From assembly GCA_945875845.1 (NCBI GenBank), contig CAMCMB010000001.1:124001-188000 (forward strand): DNA of 64,000 nucleotides. Reading direction: 5' to 3'. The notes under the pieces were generated by a model. That model did not search any database and was not told where the DNA came from. It saw nothing but the letters and a program-made list of their open reading frames with translations. The translations under genes were made by a program, and so were the position numbers. Position 1 is the stretch's first letter. Each line of letters begins with the position of its first letter. This DNA comes from Pirellula staleyi DSM 6068. Lineage in GTDB: Bacteria; Planctomycetota; Planctomycetia; Pirellulales; Pirellulaceae. Of this stretch, positions 24,598 to 33,916 are shown piece after piece.

Positions 24598-25788
24598 ATG
24601 TCTATCTACCTCGATAACCATGCGACCACTCGCATTGATCCCGCCGTGATTGACGTCATGGTTCGCATGATGGAGACAAATTATGCCAACCCCGGGAGTA
24701 CGACCCACGAGGCCGGTAGATTGGTAAGTGGACTGGTTGCGGATGCGACTCAAAGCATCGCGTCGCACTTCCATGCAGATCCGGATGAGATCATCGTTAC
24801 AAGCGGAGCAACGGAGAGCAACAACCTGGCACTTTTCGGTGTTGCTATGCATCCCAAGCAAACGCGACGTCGCATTGTTTCCGCCGTCACCGAGCACCGG
24901 GCAATTTTGGATCCGTTAGTCCAACTCGAAAAACATGGCTTCGAAGTCATCCGACTACCGGTTTTCCCAAACCAGCATCCGTTTGCAGGTGGAATCGACT
25001 TGTCTTTAGCAGCTGAGTCCATCAATGAAGATACTGCGATCGTCAGCATCATGCTGGCGAACAACGAGATAGGAACCATTCAGCCATTGGCTGAGCTTGC
25101 TAAACTATGTCAGCGATGGGGGGTTCCGTTGCATACCGATGCAACCCAAGCCGCTGGGCGTATGCCTATGGACGTCCAAGCGATGGGAGTCGATCTACTA
25201 AGCTTTTCCTCGCACAAATTCTATGGTCCGAAAGGGATTGGCGGTCTTTTCGTTCGTCAGTCGCCCGCGGCAGTCCGCATTCAAGCTCAAATTGTTGGCG
25301 GTGGTCAGCAGTTTAACTTGAGGTCAGGAACTCTCAACAGCGTTGGAATCGTGGGAATGGCGAAAGCACTGGAAGTCGTTGAGTCAAACTTGCTCGCGGA
25401 AATGCCGCAGCAAGCCTACTTAAGGAACTTGCTTTGGGAGTTATTGAATGAACGGATTGACGGTCTAATACTCAACGGCCCGGTTTGGAATGCCATGGCT
25501 CCAAGGGAATCGACTCGGCTCGTGAACAATCTCAACGTGTGTTTTCCAAAAGTGGAGGGTCAATCGTTGATGTTGGAAGTGCCCGATTTGGCGGTGAGCA
25601 GCGGAAGTGCTTGCACGTCGGTGGAGCCTCATCCGAGCCACGTTTTGAGGGGTATCGGGTTGAGCGAGGATCAAGCCAGAGCAAGTTTGCGTTTTGGGAT
25701 TGGCAGATTCAATACCGAAGCAGAAATTCGTAAGACTGCGGAATGGATTGGCAAGGCGCATGCAAAACTTGCCGCGTTTGCTGCTTGA
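24598..25788 (+). CDS. Cysteine desulfurase (IscS/NifS family)
   Basis: A 396-residue PLP enzyme that takes sulfur from cysteine for Fe-S clusters and thiolation. The N-terminus SIYLDNHATTRIDP is the family hallmark; GATESNNLALFG binds the cofactor phosphate; HTDATQAAGR follows; the PLP lysine is in SFSSHKFYGPKG; the catalytic cysteine loop reads SSGSACTSVEP, the IscS-like long-loop type. Length fits IscS/NifS. No iscU or other isc/suf genes lie beside it, so the subtype (general IscS or a specialised copy) remains open. It is bounded on both sides by palindromic repeats. Confidence 0.93.
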   Translation: MSIYLDNHATTRIDPAVIDVMVRMMETNYANPGSTTHEAGRLVSGLVADATQSIASHFHADPDEIIVTSGATESNNLALFGVAMHPKQTRRRIVSAVTEHRAILDPLVQLEKHGFEVIRLPVFPNQHPFAGGIDLSLAAESINEDTAIVSIMLANNEIGTIQPLAELAKLCQRWGVPLHTDATQAAGRMPMDVQAMGVDLLSFSSHKFYGPKGIGGLFVRQSPAAVRIQAQIVGGGQQFNLRSGTLNSVGIVGMAKALEVVESNLLAEMPQQAYLRNLLWELLNERIDGLILNGPVWNAMAPRESTRLVNNLNVCFPKVEGQSLMLEVPDLAVSSGSACTSVEPHPSHVLRGIGLSEDQARASLRFGIGRFNTEAEIRKTAEWIGKAHAKLAAFAA

Positions 25789-25878
25789 CCGAGGTATCCT
25801 CAGGGTCGACAATAGTAGACCTTGAACAGCTTAGGTAGCAGTGCCATTCAAGCGATTGTCGCCCGGGCCGGGATAACT

Positions 25879-26062
25879 CGAAGCGTAAGGGCTTGTTGAT
25901 TTAGTGATGTCCTTATTGGTTAAGGGCGGTATGACGGACTTCCAAGTCCGTCAATGGGGAATTCGACGGACTAGGAAGTCCGTCGTACCATTAAATCCGC
26001 AAGCCGGTAAGCGAGGGATTGCAGTTGGTCCCTCGCTTACCGGCTCCGTTACGCATCGGGTT
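25879..26062. repeat. Nested palindromic element, copy D (inverted relative to B)
   Basis: CTCGAAGCGTAAGG is followed by the MITE-like element (about 25890-26004; GCTTGTTGATTTAGTG, core palindrome, ending ACCATTAAATCCGCAAGC). Then comes a perfect 15-bp stem, CCGGTAAGCGAGGGA (26004-26018) and TCCCTCGCTTACCGG (26029-26043), and CCGTTACGCATCGGGTT. The reverse complement matches the composite at 21169-21335, with the MITE in the other arm of the outer palindrome. No gene is visible in 25789-26189. Confidence 0.87.
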
Positions 26063-26189
26063 GTCAAAATGCAAAGCAAAAGTAGTCCATCCAAAAATTT
26101 CGAGTCTGGGCGACTTTCGCAACTGTCGAATCGTACATTTATTTATTTATCGAACGGTGTTCTCCTTCCTTCAATGATCTAGAGATCAA

Positions 26190-27437
26190 ATGAGCCTTGC
26201 TCCATCCTCACACATGGTAAATCGTTCTGTTGAGACGACTGCCACTAAACAAGTCCCTGATCTCAACGGTCGCTTCGGCGACTTTGGCGGCCGCTATGTT
26301 CCCGAGACGCTGACACGCGCGTTGGACGAGTTGATCGTGGCCTACAATCAGGCCATGCAAGATCCGGATTTTCATGCCGAGCTGAACGAGTTGCTGCACC
26401 GATTTGTCGGCCGGCCTTCCCCGCTGTACCATGCAAAACGCTTAAGCAAGCAGTTAGGCGGAGCTCAAATTTGGTTGAAGCGCGAAGATCTCAATCACAC
26501 GGGTGCTCACAAAATCAACAACACTCTTGGCCAAGCCTTGCTGACGCTTCGCATGAAAAAGACACGTGTGATCGCCGAGACGGGTGCAGGTCAGCACGGT
26601 GTAGCATCGGCAACAGCCTGTGCGCACTTTGGCCTGCCCTGTGTTGTCTACATGGGTTCAGAGGACGTAAGGCGTCAGAAACCCAATGTGTTTAGCATGC
26701 GATTGATGGGTGCTGAAGTGCGGCCAGTTGAGAGTGGATCACGGACATTGCGGGATGCTGTGAATGAAGCGATGCGGGACTGGATGTCGAGTGTCGAAAA
26801 CACACACTACATTATTGGTTCTGTCATCGGCCCTCATCCCTTTCCTATGATGGTCCGTGATTTTCAGAGCGTCATTGGTCGCGAATGCCGTGAGCAGTGC
26901 CTAAGCTCATTCGGTAGGCTGCCTGACACGATCGTGGCTTGCGTCGGTGGAGGTAGTAATGCTGCTGGCATGTTCTATCCATTCGTAGACGACCGCAGTG
27001 TTCGTTTGATTGGCGTTGAGGCAGGAGGACGCGGTGCGACGCCGGGCGAACACGCATCTCCGTTGAGCTATGGTTCGCCGGGCGTCCTTCATGGTTCTTA
27101 CAGCTATGTCATGCAAGACGAAGATGGCCAGACGAGCGATGTTCATTCGATGTCAGCAGGATTGGACTATCCTGGAGTTGGGCCTGAACACAGTTATTGG
27201 AAAGACTCCCAACGGGTTGAGTACACTTCATGTCGAGATGACGAAGCCTTGGGGGCATTTGACTTCTTGGCACGCAACGAAGGGATACTAACTGCGTTGG
27301 AAACGTGTCATGCGGTAGCGAAGGCTGCGGAAACTGCCAAGACGATGACACCGGACCAGCATCTTGTTATTTGCCTTTCGGGGCGAGGCGACAAGGACGC
27401 TGCCGAGTTGGCTCGACTCCGCGGTCAAGAATGGTAG
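26190..27437 (+). CDS. trpB: Tryptophan synthase beta chain
   Basis: A 415-residue PLP enzyme joining indole and serine to make tryptophan, in complex with TrpA. Features: [15 protein letters not shown] near the N-terminus, the PLP lysine in [32 protein letters not shown], the phosphate-binding [29 protein letters not shown], and CLSGRGDKD near the end. About 27 extra N-terminal residues precede the conserved start; ATG at 26190 is used, though an ATG at 26214 is possible. trpA follows on the same strand after about 190 bases rather than overlapping it. Confidence 0.97.
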   Translation: MSLAPSSHMVNRSVETTATKQVPDLNGRFGDFGGRYVPETLTRALDELIVAYNQAMQDPDFHAELNELLHRFVGRPSPLYHAKRLSKQLGGAQIWLKREDLNHTGAHKINNTLGQALLTLRMKKTRVIAETGAGQHGVASATACAHFGLPCVVYMGSEDVRRQKPNVFSMRLMGAEVRPVESGSRTLRDAVNEAMRDWMSSVENTHYIIGSVIGPHPFPMMVRDFQSVIGRECREQCLSSFGRLPDTIVACVGGGSNAAGMFYPFVDDRSVRLIGVEAGGRGATPGEHASPLSYGSPGVLHGSYSYVMQDEDGQTSDVHSMSAGLDYPGVGPEHSYWKDSQRVEYTSCRDDEALGAFDFLARNEGILTALETCHAVAKAAETAKTMTPDQHLVICLSGRGDKDAAELARLRGQEW

Positions 27438-27511
27438 AATTCAACAGCTTTCGAAACAACGTATTTCCGGTATGTTAGTCGTGTCTAAGCTGTGAATCGA
27501 TTCTGTTGACT

Positions 27512-27541
27512 CACCGGACGGCTCGCGCCGTTCCGCTACCA
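27512..27541. repeat. Interspersed repeat between trpB and trpA
   Basis: CACCGGACGGCTCGCGCCGT plus TCCGCTACC is the reverse complement of the repeat arm at 19331-19356. It contains the small stem GGCTCGCGCC. It occupies the unusually long spacer between trpB and trpA. Confidence 0.75.
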
Positions 27542-27630
27542 AATGATAGCGGCAGGGCGCAATCCCTCAGGTGATGAATCGGCCAGCCAAAATTTTTATC
27601 CTGCACAGCCGTTTGAGAGCGTACTATTTG

Positions 27631-28440
27631 ATGACAGCGATCGATGATTTGTTTGTTCGGCTTAAATCGCAGGGCAAAAAGGCGTTCATGCCATTTGTCA
27701 CTGCGGCAGACCCAAACCTTGGCTTCACAAGACAAGTGTTGCGAAAGCTAGACCAATTGGGCTGTTCGATGGCAGAAGTTGGAATCCCTTATAGCGATCC
27801 GATCGCAGACGGACCCGTCATTCAAGCGTCCTATACGCGAGCATTGGCGACCAAGGTCAAACTGAAAGACATATTTAACGAGATCGCAGCGGAGCGTGCC
27901 AATCTCAGCATGCCATTGGTTTCAATGGTGAGCTATGCAATTATTCATCGCCAAGGCCCGCAATGTTATGTGGATGCAGCCCTCGCGGCAGGTTTTTCCG
28001 GCGCAATTGTACCGGACCTTTTGGTGGAGGAAAGCGGGGCATTGGCCCGCATTTGTCATGCGAACAACTTCAATTTAATCCAGTTGGTGACGCCTACTAC
28101 GCCGCGCGATCGGGCTCTCAAAATCGCGGAGCATTCCAGCGGTTTCCTCTATTTCGTAAGTGTCACGGGGATTACTGGCGAAAGAACCGAACTTCCCCCA
28201 GACTTGGTTGATCGCGTGTCTTGGCTGCGTGAACGAACACCGCTCCCAATTTGCATCGGTTTTGGGATTTCTAAGCCAGAACATGTTCGCTTACTCGCCC
28301 CGGTGTCCGATGGACTCATCGTAGGTTCGGCGATTGTCAGGATGATGGAACAGGCGGCGAAATCGGAACAGGAAGCGTTGAAATCGATCGAGGAACTCGT
28401 CTCAAGCTTGATCTCTGCAATGGATGAGAACGCGGTCTAA
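27631..28440 (+). CDS. trpA: Tryptophan synthase alpha chain
   Basis: A 269-residue TIM-barrel enzyme that splits indole-3-glycerol phosphate and passes indole to TrpB. KKAFMPFVTAADPN opens the barrel. The catalytic Glu lies in MAEVGIPYSDPIADGPVIQ with the catalytic Asp in the same segment (IADGP). GAIVPDLLVEE, LIQLVTPTTP, FLYFVSVTGITGER and the phosphate-binding PICIGFGISKPEH and IVGSAIV follow. ATG at 27631 (MTAIDDLFVRL) is chosen over the frame's earlier ATG at 27571, since similarity begins there. The stop codon TAA merges with a repeat end (AAATCAACAGCCC). Confidence 0.96.
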   Translation: MTAIDDLFVRLKSQGKKAFMPFVTAADPNLGFTRQVLRKLDQLGCSMAEVGIPYSDPIADGPVIQASYTRALATKVKLKDIFNEIAAERANLSMPLVSMVSYAIIHRQGPQCYVDAALAAGFSGAIVPDLLVEESGALARICHANNFNLIQLVTPTTPRDRALKIAEHSSGFLYFVSVTGITGERTELPPDLVDRVSWLRERTPLPICIGFGISKPEHVRLLAPVSDGLIVGSAIVRMMEQAAKSEQEALKSIEELVSSLISAMDENAV

Positions 28441-28576
28441 ATCAACAGCCCACCAGCGGCGTGTTGCTTTAATGGTACGACGGACTTCCTAGTCCGTCGA
28501 ATTCCCCATCGACGGACTTGGAAGTCCGTCAAGCCGCCCTTAACCAATAACGACTTCACTAAATCAACAAGCCGCT
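28438..28576. repeat. Nested palindromic element, copy E
   Basis: A solo end TAAATCAACAGCCC begins at the trpA stop (28438). The full element follows at 28455-28576: AGCGGCGTGTTGCTTTAATG, core palindrome GGTACGACGGACTTCC ... GGAAGTCCGTC, and TTCACTAAATCAACAAGCCGCT. Outer ends AGCGGC and GCCGCT pair. The rest of the gap to the RND gene at 28703 shows no gene. Confidence 0.85.
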
Positions 28577-28702
28577 AGCGAGTTGCGGCTGATTCGGCAC
28601 GATGGTACTGGGTTTCACAGCGGAAACGCGTCTCTGTTGTGCTTCACAGCAAGTACAATAGGGTCAATTCCCGCCTTACTCCTCCCGCCTTAGGAAATTA
28701 TT

Positions 28703-31700
28703 TTGTACTGGCTCGCTGAAATTTGCGTTAAGCGTCCTGTTTTCGCGCTGATGTTGGTGATGGCGCTAGTCGTCGCTGGGGTAGTCGCGTTTCCGACACT
28801 TGGGATCGATCGTTTTCCACGAACGGATCTTCCAACTGTTTTCGTTCGTACCAATTATCCAGGTGCGGCATCTCAAGAAGTGGAATCCGAAGTTTCCCAA
28901 GTCATCGAGGACGCGGTTTCAACCGTCGCTGGCATCGAGGAATTGAGAAGCATTTCGAACGATGGTAGCTCTTTGGTATTGATCACCTTTTCGCTTGATC
29001 GAGAAATCGACGCGGCAGTGCAAGACGTTCGGGATGCCGTCTCTGCGGTTTCCAACCGATTGCCGCGTACGGTTGATCCATCGATTGTTCAAAAATCCGA
29101 TATCGACTCTTCGCCTGTAATGACGATCGCAGTTTCTGGCGAAAAGTCACCAAGCGAGCTTTTTCTTCTTGCGGACCGATACGTCAAGGGAGTGATCGAG
29201 TCCAGTCCCGGCGTCGGTCAAGTCACCATTTCTGGCGCAGCCGACCGTGCGATCAAGGTCAACATTGATGCCAAGCGTCTTGCCGCCTATCAGTTATCCA
29301 TCGCGCAAGTACGCGATGCGTTGGCCCGTCAGAATGCCGAGGTGCCAGGCGGACGAGTGGACGAAGGTTTGCGAGAACGCACACTTCGAACGCTTGGGAG
29401 AGTATCGGATGCGAAGGACTTCCCGGAGTTGGTGATCGATACCATCGGAGGTGCATCCATTCGATTGGCTGATTTAGGCGAAGTCGTTGACGGAACCAAG
29501 GAGGTTCGCACTATGGCGAGACTCGACGGCAAGCCGACGGTGACACTCAGTGTACAACGACAATCGGGGGAAAATACGGTCAATGTGATTGCGGGGGTGA
29601 AGGAACGCCTCAAGCGAAGTCGAGCCTTGCTGCCCGAGGACGTTCGTGTCGCGATCATTCAGGATCAGTCACGCTATATCTTGTCTGCATTGCATGAAAT
29701 CGAAAACCACTTGGTGTCCGGATCGATTCTCGCTTGCATCACTGTTTTGCTGTTTATGCGATCCTGGCGTTCGACGCTGATTGCATCCGTCGCGATACCC
29801 GCTTCGATCATCGCGACTTTTGCGTTCATGAAAGCGTTTGGTTTTACGCTCAACAATGTCACGATGCTAGCACTCGTTTTGATGGTTGGAGTGGTTATTG
29901 ACGACGCGATCGTGGTACTGGAGAACGTGTACCGTTGTATTGAAGAGGAGGGGATGGATCCGATTCAAGCATCGATCGTGGGGACGAAAGAGATCGGATT
30001 GGCCGTATTAGCCACGACCGTTTCCTTGGTTATTGTTTTCTTACCGGTTTCGTTTCTATCGAGCGTAACGGGGCGGATGCTTTTCGAATTCGGCGTGACG
30101 GCGACGGTTGCGATATTGGTTTCCATGGTGATCAGTTTTTCATTGACACCCATGATGTGCAGCATTTTGCTGAAACCCAAAAAAGAGGGGAGCCAAGAGC
30201 ACAACCAGAAGACTTCTCGGCAAAAAGGCTTCTATCACTGGGTAGAGGTCGGATACATGGCTTCGTTGCGACTCGCGCTCAAATACCGATTTTTGACATT
30301 GTTGTTATGCATTGCGACCATCCTCGCGAATATCCCGCTTTATGGTTGGGTTCGGCAAGACTACATTCCGACCAATGTTGACGAGTCCGAATTCGAAATC
30401 AGCGCTAACGCCAAAGAAGGGGCAACTGTTCTATCGATGAACGGGGCGCTCAAGCAAATCGAAGACAAGGTAAGTGAGGTCGAGGGCGTCGAATTGATAC
30501 TGTCATCGATCGGTACGCGTGGGTTTGGCGGTGTCAACAGCGGAAGTATTTTTGTTCGCTTGACCGACTCGCCAAAACGCTCATTCTCGCTAGAAAGGCT
30601 GTTTTTCGAAACGATCAAAGGACAGCCAAGGAAGGCCTTCGAAGGCAACTTCAGTCAACAACAGAAGATGACTGAGATTCGGAAACTGCTCAAATCCGTT
30701 CCCGATGTTCGAGTCTCCATCCGAAACTTAACCTCACTCAGGCAGGGTGCCAATGTTGACATCGATTTCTCGATCACCGGGCCTGATATTCAAGAGCTTT
30801 CCGACTTCAGCGAACGACTCAGAAAAAAAGCGATGGAGCTTCCAGGCATTGTGGACGTAGATACCACCTTGCGTTTAGACAAGCCGGAGTTGCTCGTCAC
30901 GATTGATAGGGAGCGAGCAGCAGCCTTGGGAGTTTCGGTTCAAGAAATCGCAGATACGTTGAAGATTGCGGTCGGAGGTGATGACCGCGTTTCTCGCTAT
31001 CGAGACTCGAGTGTGGATGATGCCTACGATGTTGAGTTGCGATTGGTGGGCGTTGATCGACGGGATGTCGATTCGATTTCTCAGCTCTACGTTCGGACCA
31101 ACCCAGCCGCCGGTCGCCCTATTTCCATTGCGGGCAATCAAACGGGAATACCGCTTCCTAGCAAGACCAACTTGACTCGGATCGACAATGTGGTTCGATT
31201 TAGTTTTGGCGATGCATCTGCTCGCATCGATCGATTGGATCGGCAAAGAATGGTTTCGATTCGAGCCAATATTTCGACGGGTTACGCCTTGGCGGATCGC
31301 GTCCAAGCGTTACGGGCTTTGGCGGTGGAAGTAGGGGTGCCGCCGGGATTCGAAACGCGAGTGCTCGGGCGCGGAAAGGAATTGGAACGGACATTGAGCG
31401 AGTTTCGATGGACATTCCTGCTGAGCTTCATTTTCATGTACATCGTACTTGCGGCTCAATTCGAACACCTTGCTCATCCCTTTACGATTCTCTTCACGCT
31501 TCCACTTTCGGTACCTTTCGGACTGATCAGTTTGTATTTGGGAAACGAAACGCTCAACGTATATTCAGCCCTTGGCGTTCTCGTGTTGTTCGGCGTCGTC
31601 AAGAAAGCTGCAATCTTGCAAGTTGACTGCACGAACGCATTGCGACGCAAAGGAGTGGAACGAGAGACAGCGATTCTACAAGCCAATCGCGATCGATTGA

Positions 31701-31954
31701 GACCGATCTTGATGACAACGATATCGTTCGTCGCCGGATTGATACCTTTGCTTGTTGCGAACGGACCTGGCGCGGAAGAACGTCGTTCGATTGCGGTACT
31801 CGCATCGGGTGGGCAAACCCTGTCCCTATTGTTGACGTTGCTAGCTGTACCTGTTTTGTACACTTACCTAGATGATTTGAGTCTGTTGTTCAAAAAGAAG
31901 CCCGCCCAGTCGAATTCCGAACTTGCCCAACCCATTGAAAGTGTGGGAGTGTGA
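28703..31954 (+). CDS. RND-family efflux transporter (AcrB/MdtB-like)
   Basis: A 1,083-residue inner-membrane proton-driven pump of the hydrophobe/amphiphile efflux type. It starts YWLAEICVKRPVFALMLVMA. The porter domain and duplicated TM bundles are complete. TM4 carries the paired aspartates in VVIDDAIVVLENVYRC, and TM10 the lysine region GVVKKAAILQVDCTNALRRK. The start is TTG at 28703 with AGGA seven bases upstream; no in-frame ATG precedes the conserved N-terminus. No membrane-fusion protein or outer-membrane channel gene is adjacent, so its partners must be elsewhere. The TGA stop falls at the beginning of a repeat arm (GTGAGGCCAC). Confidence 0.95.
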   Translation: MYWLAEICVKRPVFALMLVMALVVAGVVAFPTLGIDRFPRTDLPTVFVRTNYPGAASQEVESEVSQVIEDAVSTVAGIEELRSISNDGSSLVLITFSLDREIDAAVQDVRDAVSAVSNRLPRTVDPSIVQKSDIDSSPVMTIAVSGEKSPSELFLLADRYVKGVIESSPGVGQVTISGAADRAIKVNIDAKRLAAYQLSIAQVRDALARQNAEVPGGRVDEGLRERTLRTLGRVSDAKDFPELVIDTIGGASIRLADLGEVVDGTKEVRTMARLDGKPTVTLSVQRQSGENTVNVIAGVKERLKRSRALLPEDVRVAIIQDQSRYILSALHEIENHLVSGSILACITVLLFMRSWRSTLIASVAIPASIIATFAFMKAFGFTLNNVTMLALVLMVGVVIDDAIVVLENVYRCIEEEGMDPIQASIVGTKEIGLAVLATTVSLVIVFLPVSFLSSVTGRMLFEFGVTATVAILVSMVISFSLTPMMCSILLKPKKEGSQEHNQKTSRQKGFYHWVEVGYMASLRLALKYRFLTLLLCIATILANIPLYGWVRQDYIPTNVDESEFEISANAKEGATVLSMNGALKQIEDKVSEVEGVELILSSIGTRGFGGVNSGSIFVRLTDSPKRSFSLERLFFETIKGQPRKAFEGNFSQQQKMTEIRKLLKSVPDVRVSIRNLTSLRQGANVDIDFSITGPDIQELSDFSERLRKKAMELPGIVDVDTTLRLDKPELLVTIDRERAAALGVSVQEIADTLKIAVGGDDRVSRYRDSSVDDAYDVELRLVGVDRRDVDSISQLYVRTNPAAGRPISIAGNQTGIPLPSKTNLTRIDNVVRFSFGDASARIDRLDRQRMVSIRANISTGYALADRVQALRALAVEVGVPPGFETRVLGRGKELERTLSEFRWTFLLSFIFMYIVLAAQFEHLAHPFTILFTLPLSVPFGLISLYLGNETLNVYSALGVLVLFGVVKKAAILQVDCTNALRRKGVERETAILQANRDRLRPILMTTISFVAGLIPLLVANGPGAEERRSIAVLASGGQTLSLLLTLLAVPVLYTYLDDLSLLFKKKPAQSNSELAQPIESVGV

Positions 31955-32090
31955 GGCCACCCCTGGTAACATGTTTTCCTCGACTTTGCCCAATCCATTC
32001 CTCGCCCTCCCATTGGTTTCCAATGCATTCGCCATTGCAAAGATGTTTAGAGCGGTGGCCTCGCCCTCCCAATGATTCGGGGCGAAAGAC
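31950..32090. repeat. Imperfect long hairpin overlapping the RND stop codon
   Basis: GTGAGGCCACCCCTGGTAAC at 31951 and the arm AAAGATGTTTAGAGCGGTGG near 32040-32060 are imperfect reverse complements, as at 21540-21740. The segment TTTTCCTCGACTTTGCCCAA is shared exactly with that copy. It lies between the convergent RND and Hsp70-family genes and could serve as a two-way end of transcription, but lacks a T tract. Confidence 0.8.
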
Positions 32091-32109
32091 GAACGAACCC
32101 CAACTAGGG

Positions 32110-33888
32110 CTATTCGCGAATATTGAGTTCGAGCTTCCAATGCTGGTCGTTCCGCGTGCACTTGCACCACAATTCAAAGACTCCGAGTTCGGTTATCTTG
32201 CTTTGAAATCGCACTGGTATGATTTGCTCCCCGCCGCTTCCCGATAACTCGACTTCAAGCGGGGAGGTCTCGAGCAATTCATCTACATCCCACGTACGCA
32301 GATAGGTACCCGGTTTATCTTGTTTGCGAACCGTGCTTGAAAAAAATCGAAACCGCGCCCGCTGTCCGATTTTGAGGCCGACCTCTCTGCTGGCCACGTC
32401 CACTTGAGACCCTTCCTCCATTCCTTGGGGTACGACACATAACGCTTGGAGTGGCCGAGCCATTCCGGGGATTGCAGGCCCCGAGCTTTCGATTCCGATG
32501 TAGTAGCTGCGGGCTGTTCCCCCTCGGATGCGAATCCCACCATGCCGTTTTGCCCAAGCATAGTATGCGGCCCCACAAGCGACGGCTTGATCCAAATCCT
32601 CGACGCCACCTAGTACGGTTGGCTGTTCTTTATCCTCGTTCCATGAAGAAATGGTTTTCAACAGGCGTGCGCGAAATGCATCGGCGTTGAAGACACCACC
32701 ATTGAATAAGAGATGCGTCAATCGCGTTGGCCTCTCATCGCAGAATGGCAAGTGATCGGCAAGAAATGCAGCGATGTGTTTGGTGATGGCTGTGTCGGAT
32801 TCAAACGACAATCCCATCTCTTGAAAACCGCTTGCCCCGTCGCGAAGAGGCTTGTCGTCTTTCTTAATTACCGGGAAAAAGCCATCAATGAGGGCCGATT
32901 CCACCAGTGACTTCGGCAATTCAATCGACACCGTACCGCCGATCAACTTGCTACCACGACCGAGAATACTTAACGGGTAAGAATCTGGCGATGATTTACC
33001 CTCAAGAAGTTTTTCCTTGGCGATACGACAGGAATGCCAAAGGGACACAGATTGCCAAGCGTTGAGCTTTGTCCCCTTCTCCGCGAAAAGCGTTGAAGCC
33101 ATGTGAGCCAGTGTCAGGTCCATGTTGTCGCCGCCGATAAGCAAGTGGTTGCCTACCGCCAAACGATTCATATGAAGCTCTCCATTCTCGCTTTGCACTT
33201 GGACCAGAGTCAAATCGGTTGTTCCACCGCCCACATCGCAAACCAACAGTACATCCTGCTCATGCAGGGATTTGCGCCACTGTTGACCGTGAGCATGGAT
33301 CCAATTGTATAACGCCGCTTGCGGTTCTTCCAAAAAAACAAAGTCCGATGGAAATCCAGCGGCCATGGCTGCTTGTCGTGTAAGCTCGCGAGCGACTAAA
33401 TCGAAAGACGCGGGCACGGTAAGAACGACTTGCTGCTCTGAGAATGGTGCATCCGCAAACTCCAATTGCCAAGCGTCCACGAGGTGCATTAAGTATGCCG
33501 TCGTTGCTTGGACGGGTGAAACGTACGAAATCTCCGCATCCGATTCCCAAGGAAGGATTGGCGATTGCCTGTCGATTCGCTTATTGCATAACCAGCTTTT
33601 GGCAGCCGCAACGACTCGCTCCGGCTGTTCACTTGCCACGCGCCTTGCATACTCACCCGCAATTCCCATGCTGCTTCGAATACCTGGCAGCTGGAAAGCG
33701 GGGTCCTCCAACGATGCCGCCAGGAACAAAAACGACGGCAACGAGAGCTTTCGTTCGACGGTTCCTGGGGCGACAAGTTGTGGGATCGGCAGTACGGCAA
33801 TCAACGGTTCCTCTTCGTCGATTGGCGCAAACGCCAAGACCGAATTGGTAGTTCCTAAATCGATTCCGATACAATACTGAGACGGCAT
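32110..33888 (-). CDS. Hsp70-family ATPase with divergent C-terminus
   Basis: A 592-residue protein with an Hsp70/actin-like nucleotide-binding domain: phosphate-1 CIGIDLGTTNSVLAFAP at the N-terminus, FLEEPQAALYNWI, phosphate-2 LLVCDVGGGTTDLTLVQV, and FNGGVFNADAFRARLL in the adenosine region. The C-terminal part after about residue 410 does not look like the canonical DnaK substrate-binding domain and lid, and there is no EEVD-like or acidic tail. Planctomycetes carry several such Hsp70-like genes apart from dnaK. The start at ATG 33888 matches where the fold begins. It lies 28 bases downstream of the Gfo/Idh/MocA gene. Client and partners are unknown. Confidence 0.85.
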   Translation of the reverse strand: MPSQYCIGIDLGTTNSVLAFAPIDEEEPLIAVLPIPQLVAPGTVERKLSLPSFLFLAASLEDPAFQLPGIRSSMGIAGEYARRVASEQPERVVAAAKSWLCNKRIDRQSPILPWESDAEISYVSPVQATTAYLMHLVDAWQLEFADAPFSEQQVVLTVPASFDLVARELTRQAAMAAGFPSDFVFLEEPQAALYNWIHAHGQQWRKSLHEQDVLLVCDVGGGTTDLTLVQVQSENGELHMNRLAVGNHLLIGGDNMDLTLAHMASTLFAEKGTKLNAWQSVSLWHSCRIAKEKLLEGKSSPDSYPLSILGRGSKLIGGTVSIELPKSLVESALIDGFFPVIKKDDKPLRDGASGFQEMGLSFESDTAITKHIAAFLADHLPFCDERPTRLTHLLFNGGVFNADAFRARLLKTISSWNEDKEQPTVLGGVEDLDQAVACGAAYYAWAKRHGGIRIRGGTARSYYIGIESSGPAIPGMARPLQALCVVPQGMEEGSQVDVASREVGLKIGQRARFRFFSSTVRKQDKPGTYLRTWDVDELLETSPLEVELSGSGGEQIIPVRFQSKITELGVFELWCKCTRNDQHWKLELNIRE

Positions 33889-33916
33889 AGGGCGGATGGT
33901 GAAGGCTGGCAACGAA

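Noticed and set aside
6306-28576. CRISPR array
   Set aside because: The repeats are widely scattered palindromes without regular spacers, and no cas genes are present.
28600-28702. An ATG start for the RND gene
   Set aside because: No in-frame ATG precedes the conserved N-terminus; TTG 28703 with AGGA seven bases upstream fits.
32110-33888. Canonical DnaK
   Set aside because: The nucleotide-binding domain fits, but the normal substrate-binding domain and lid are not recognisable, and grpE/dnaJ are not adjacent.
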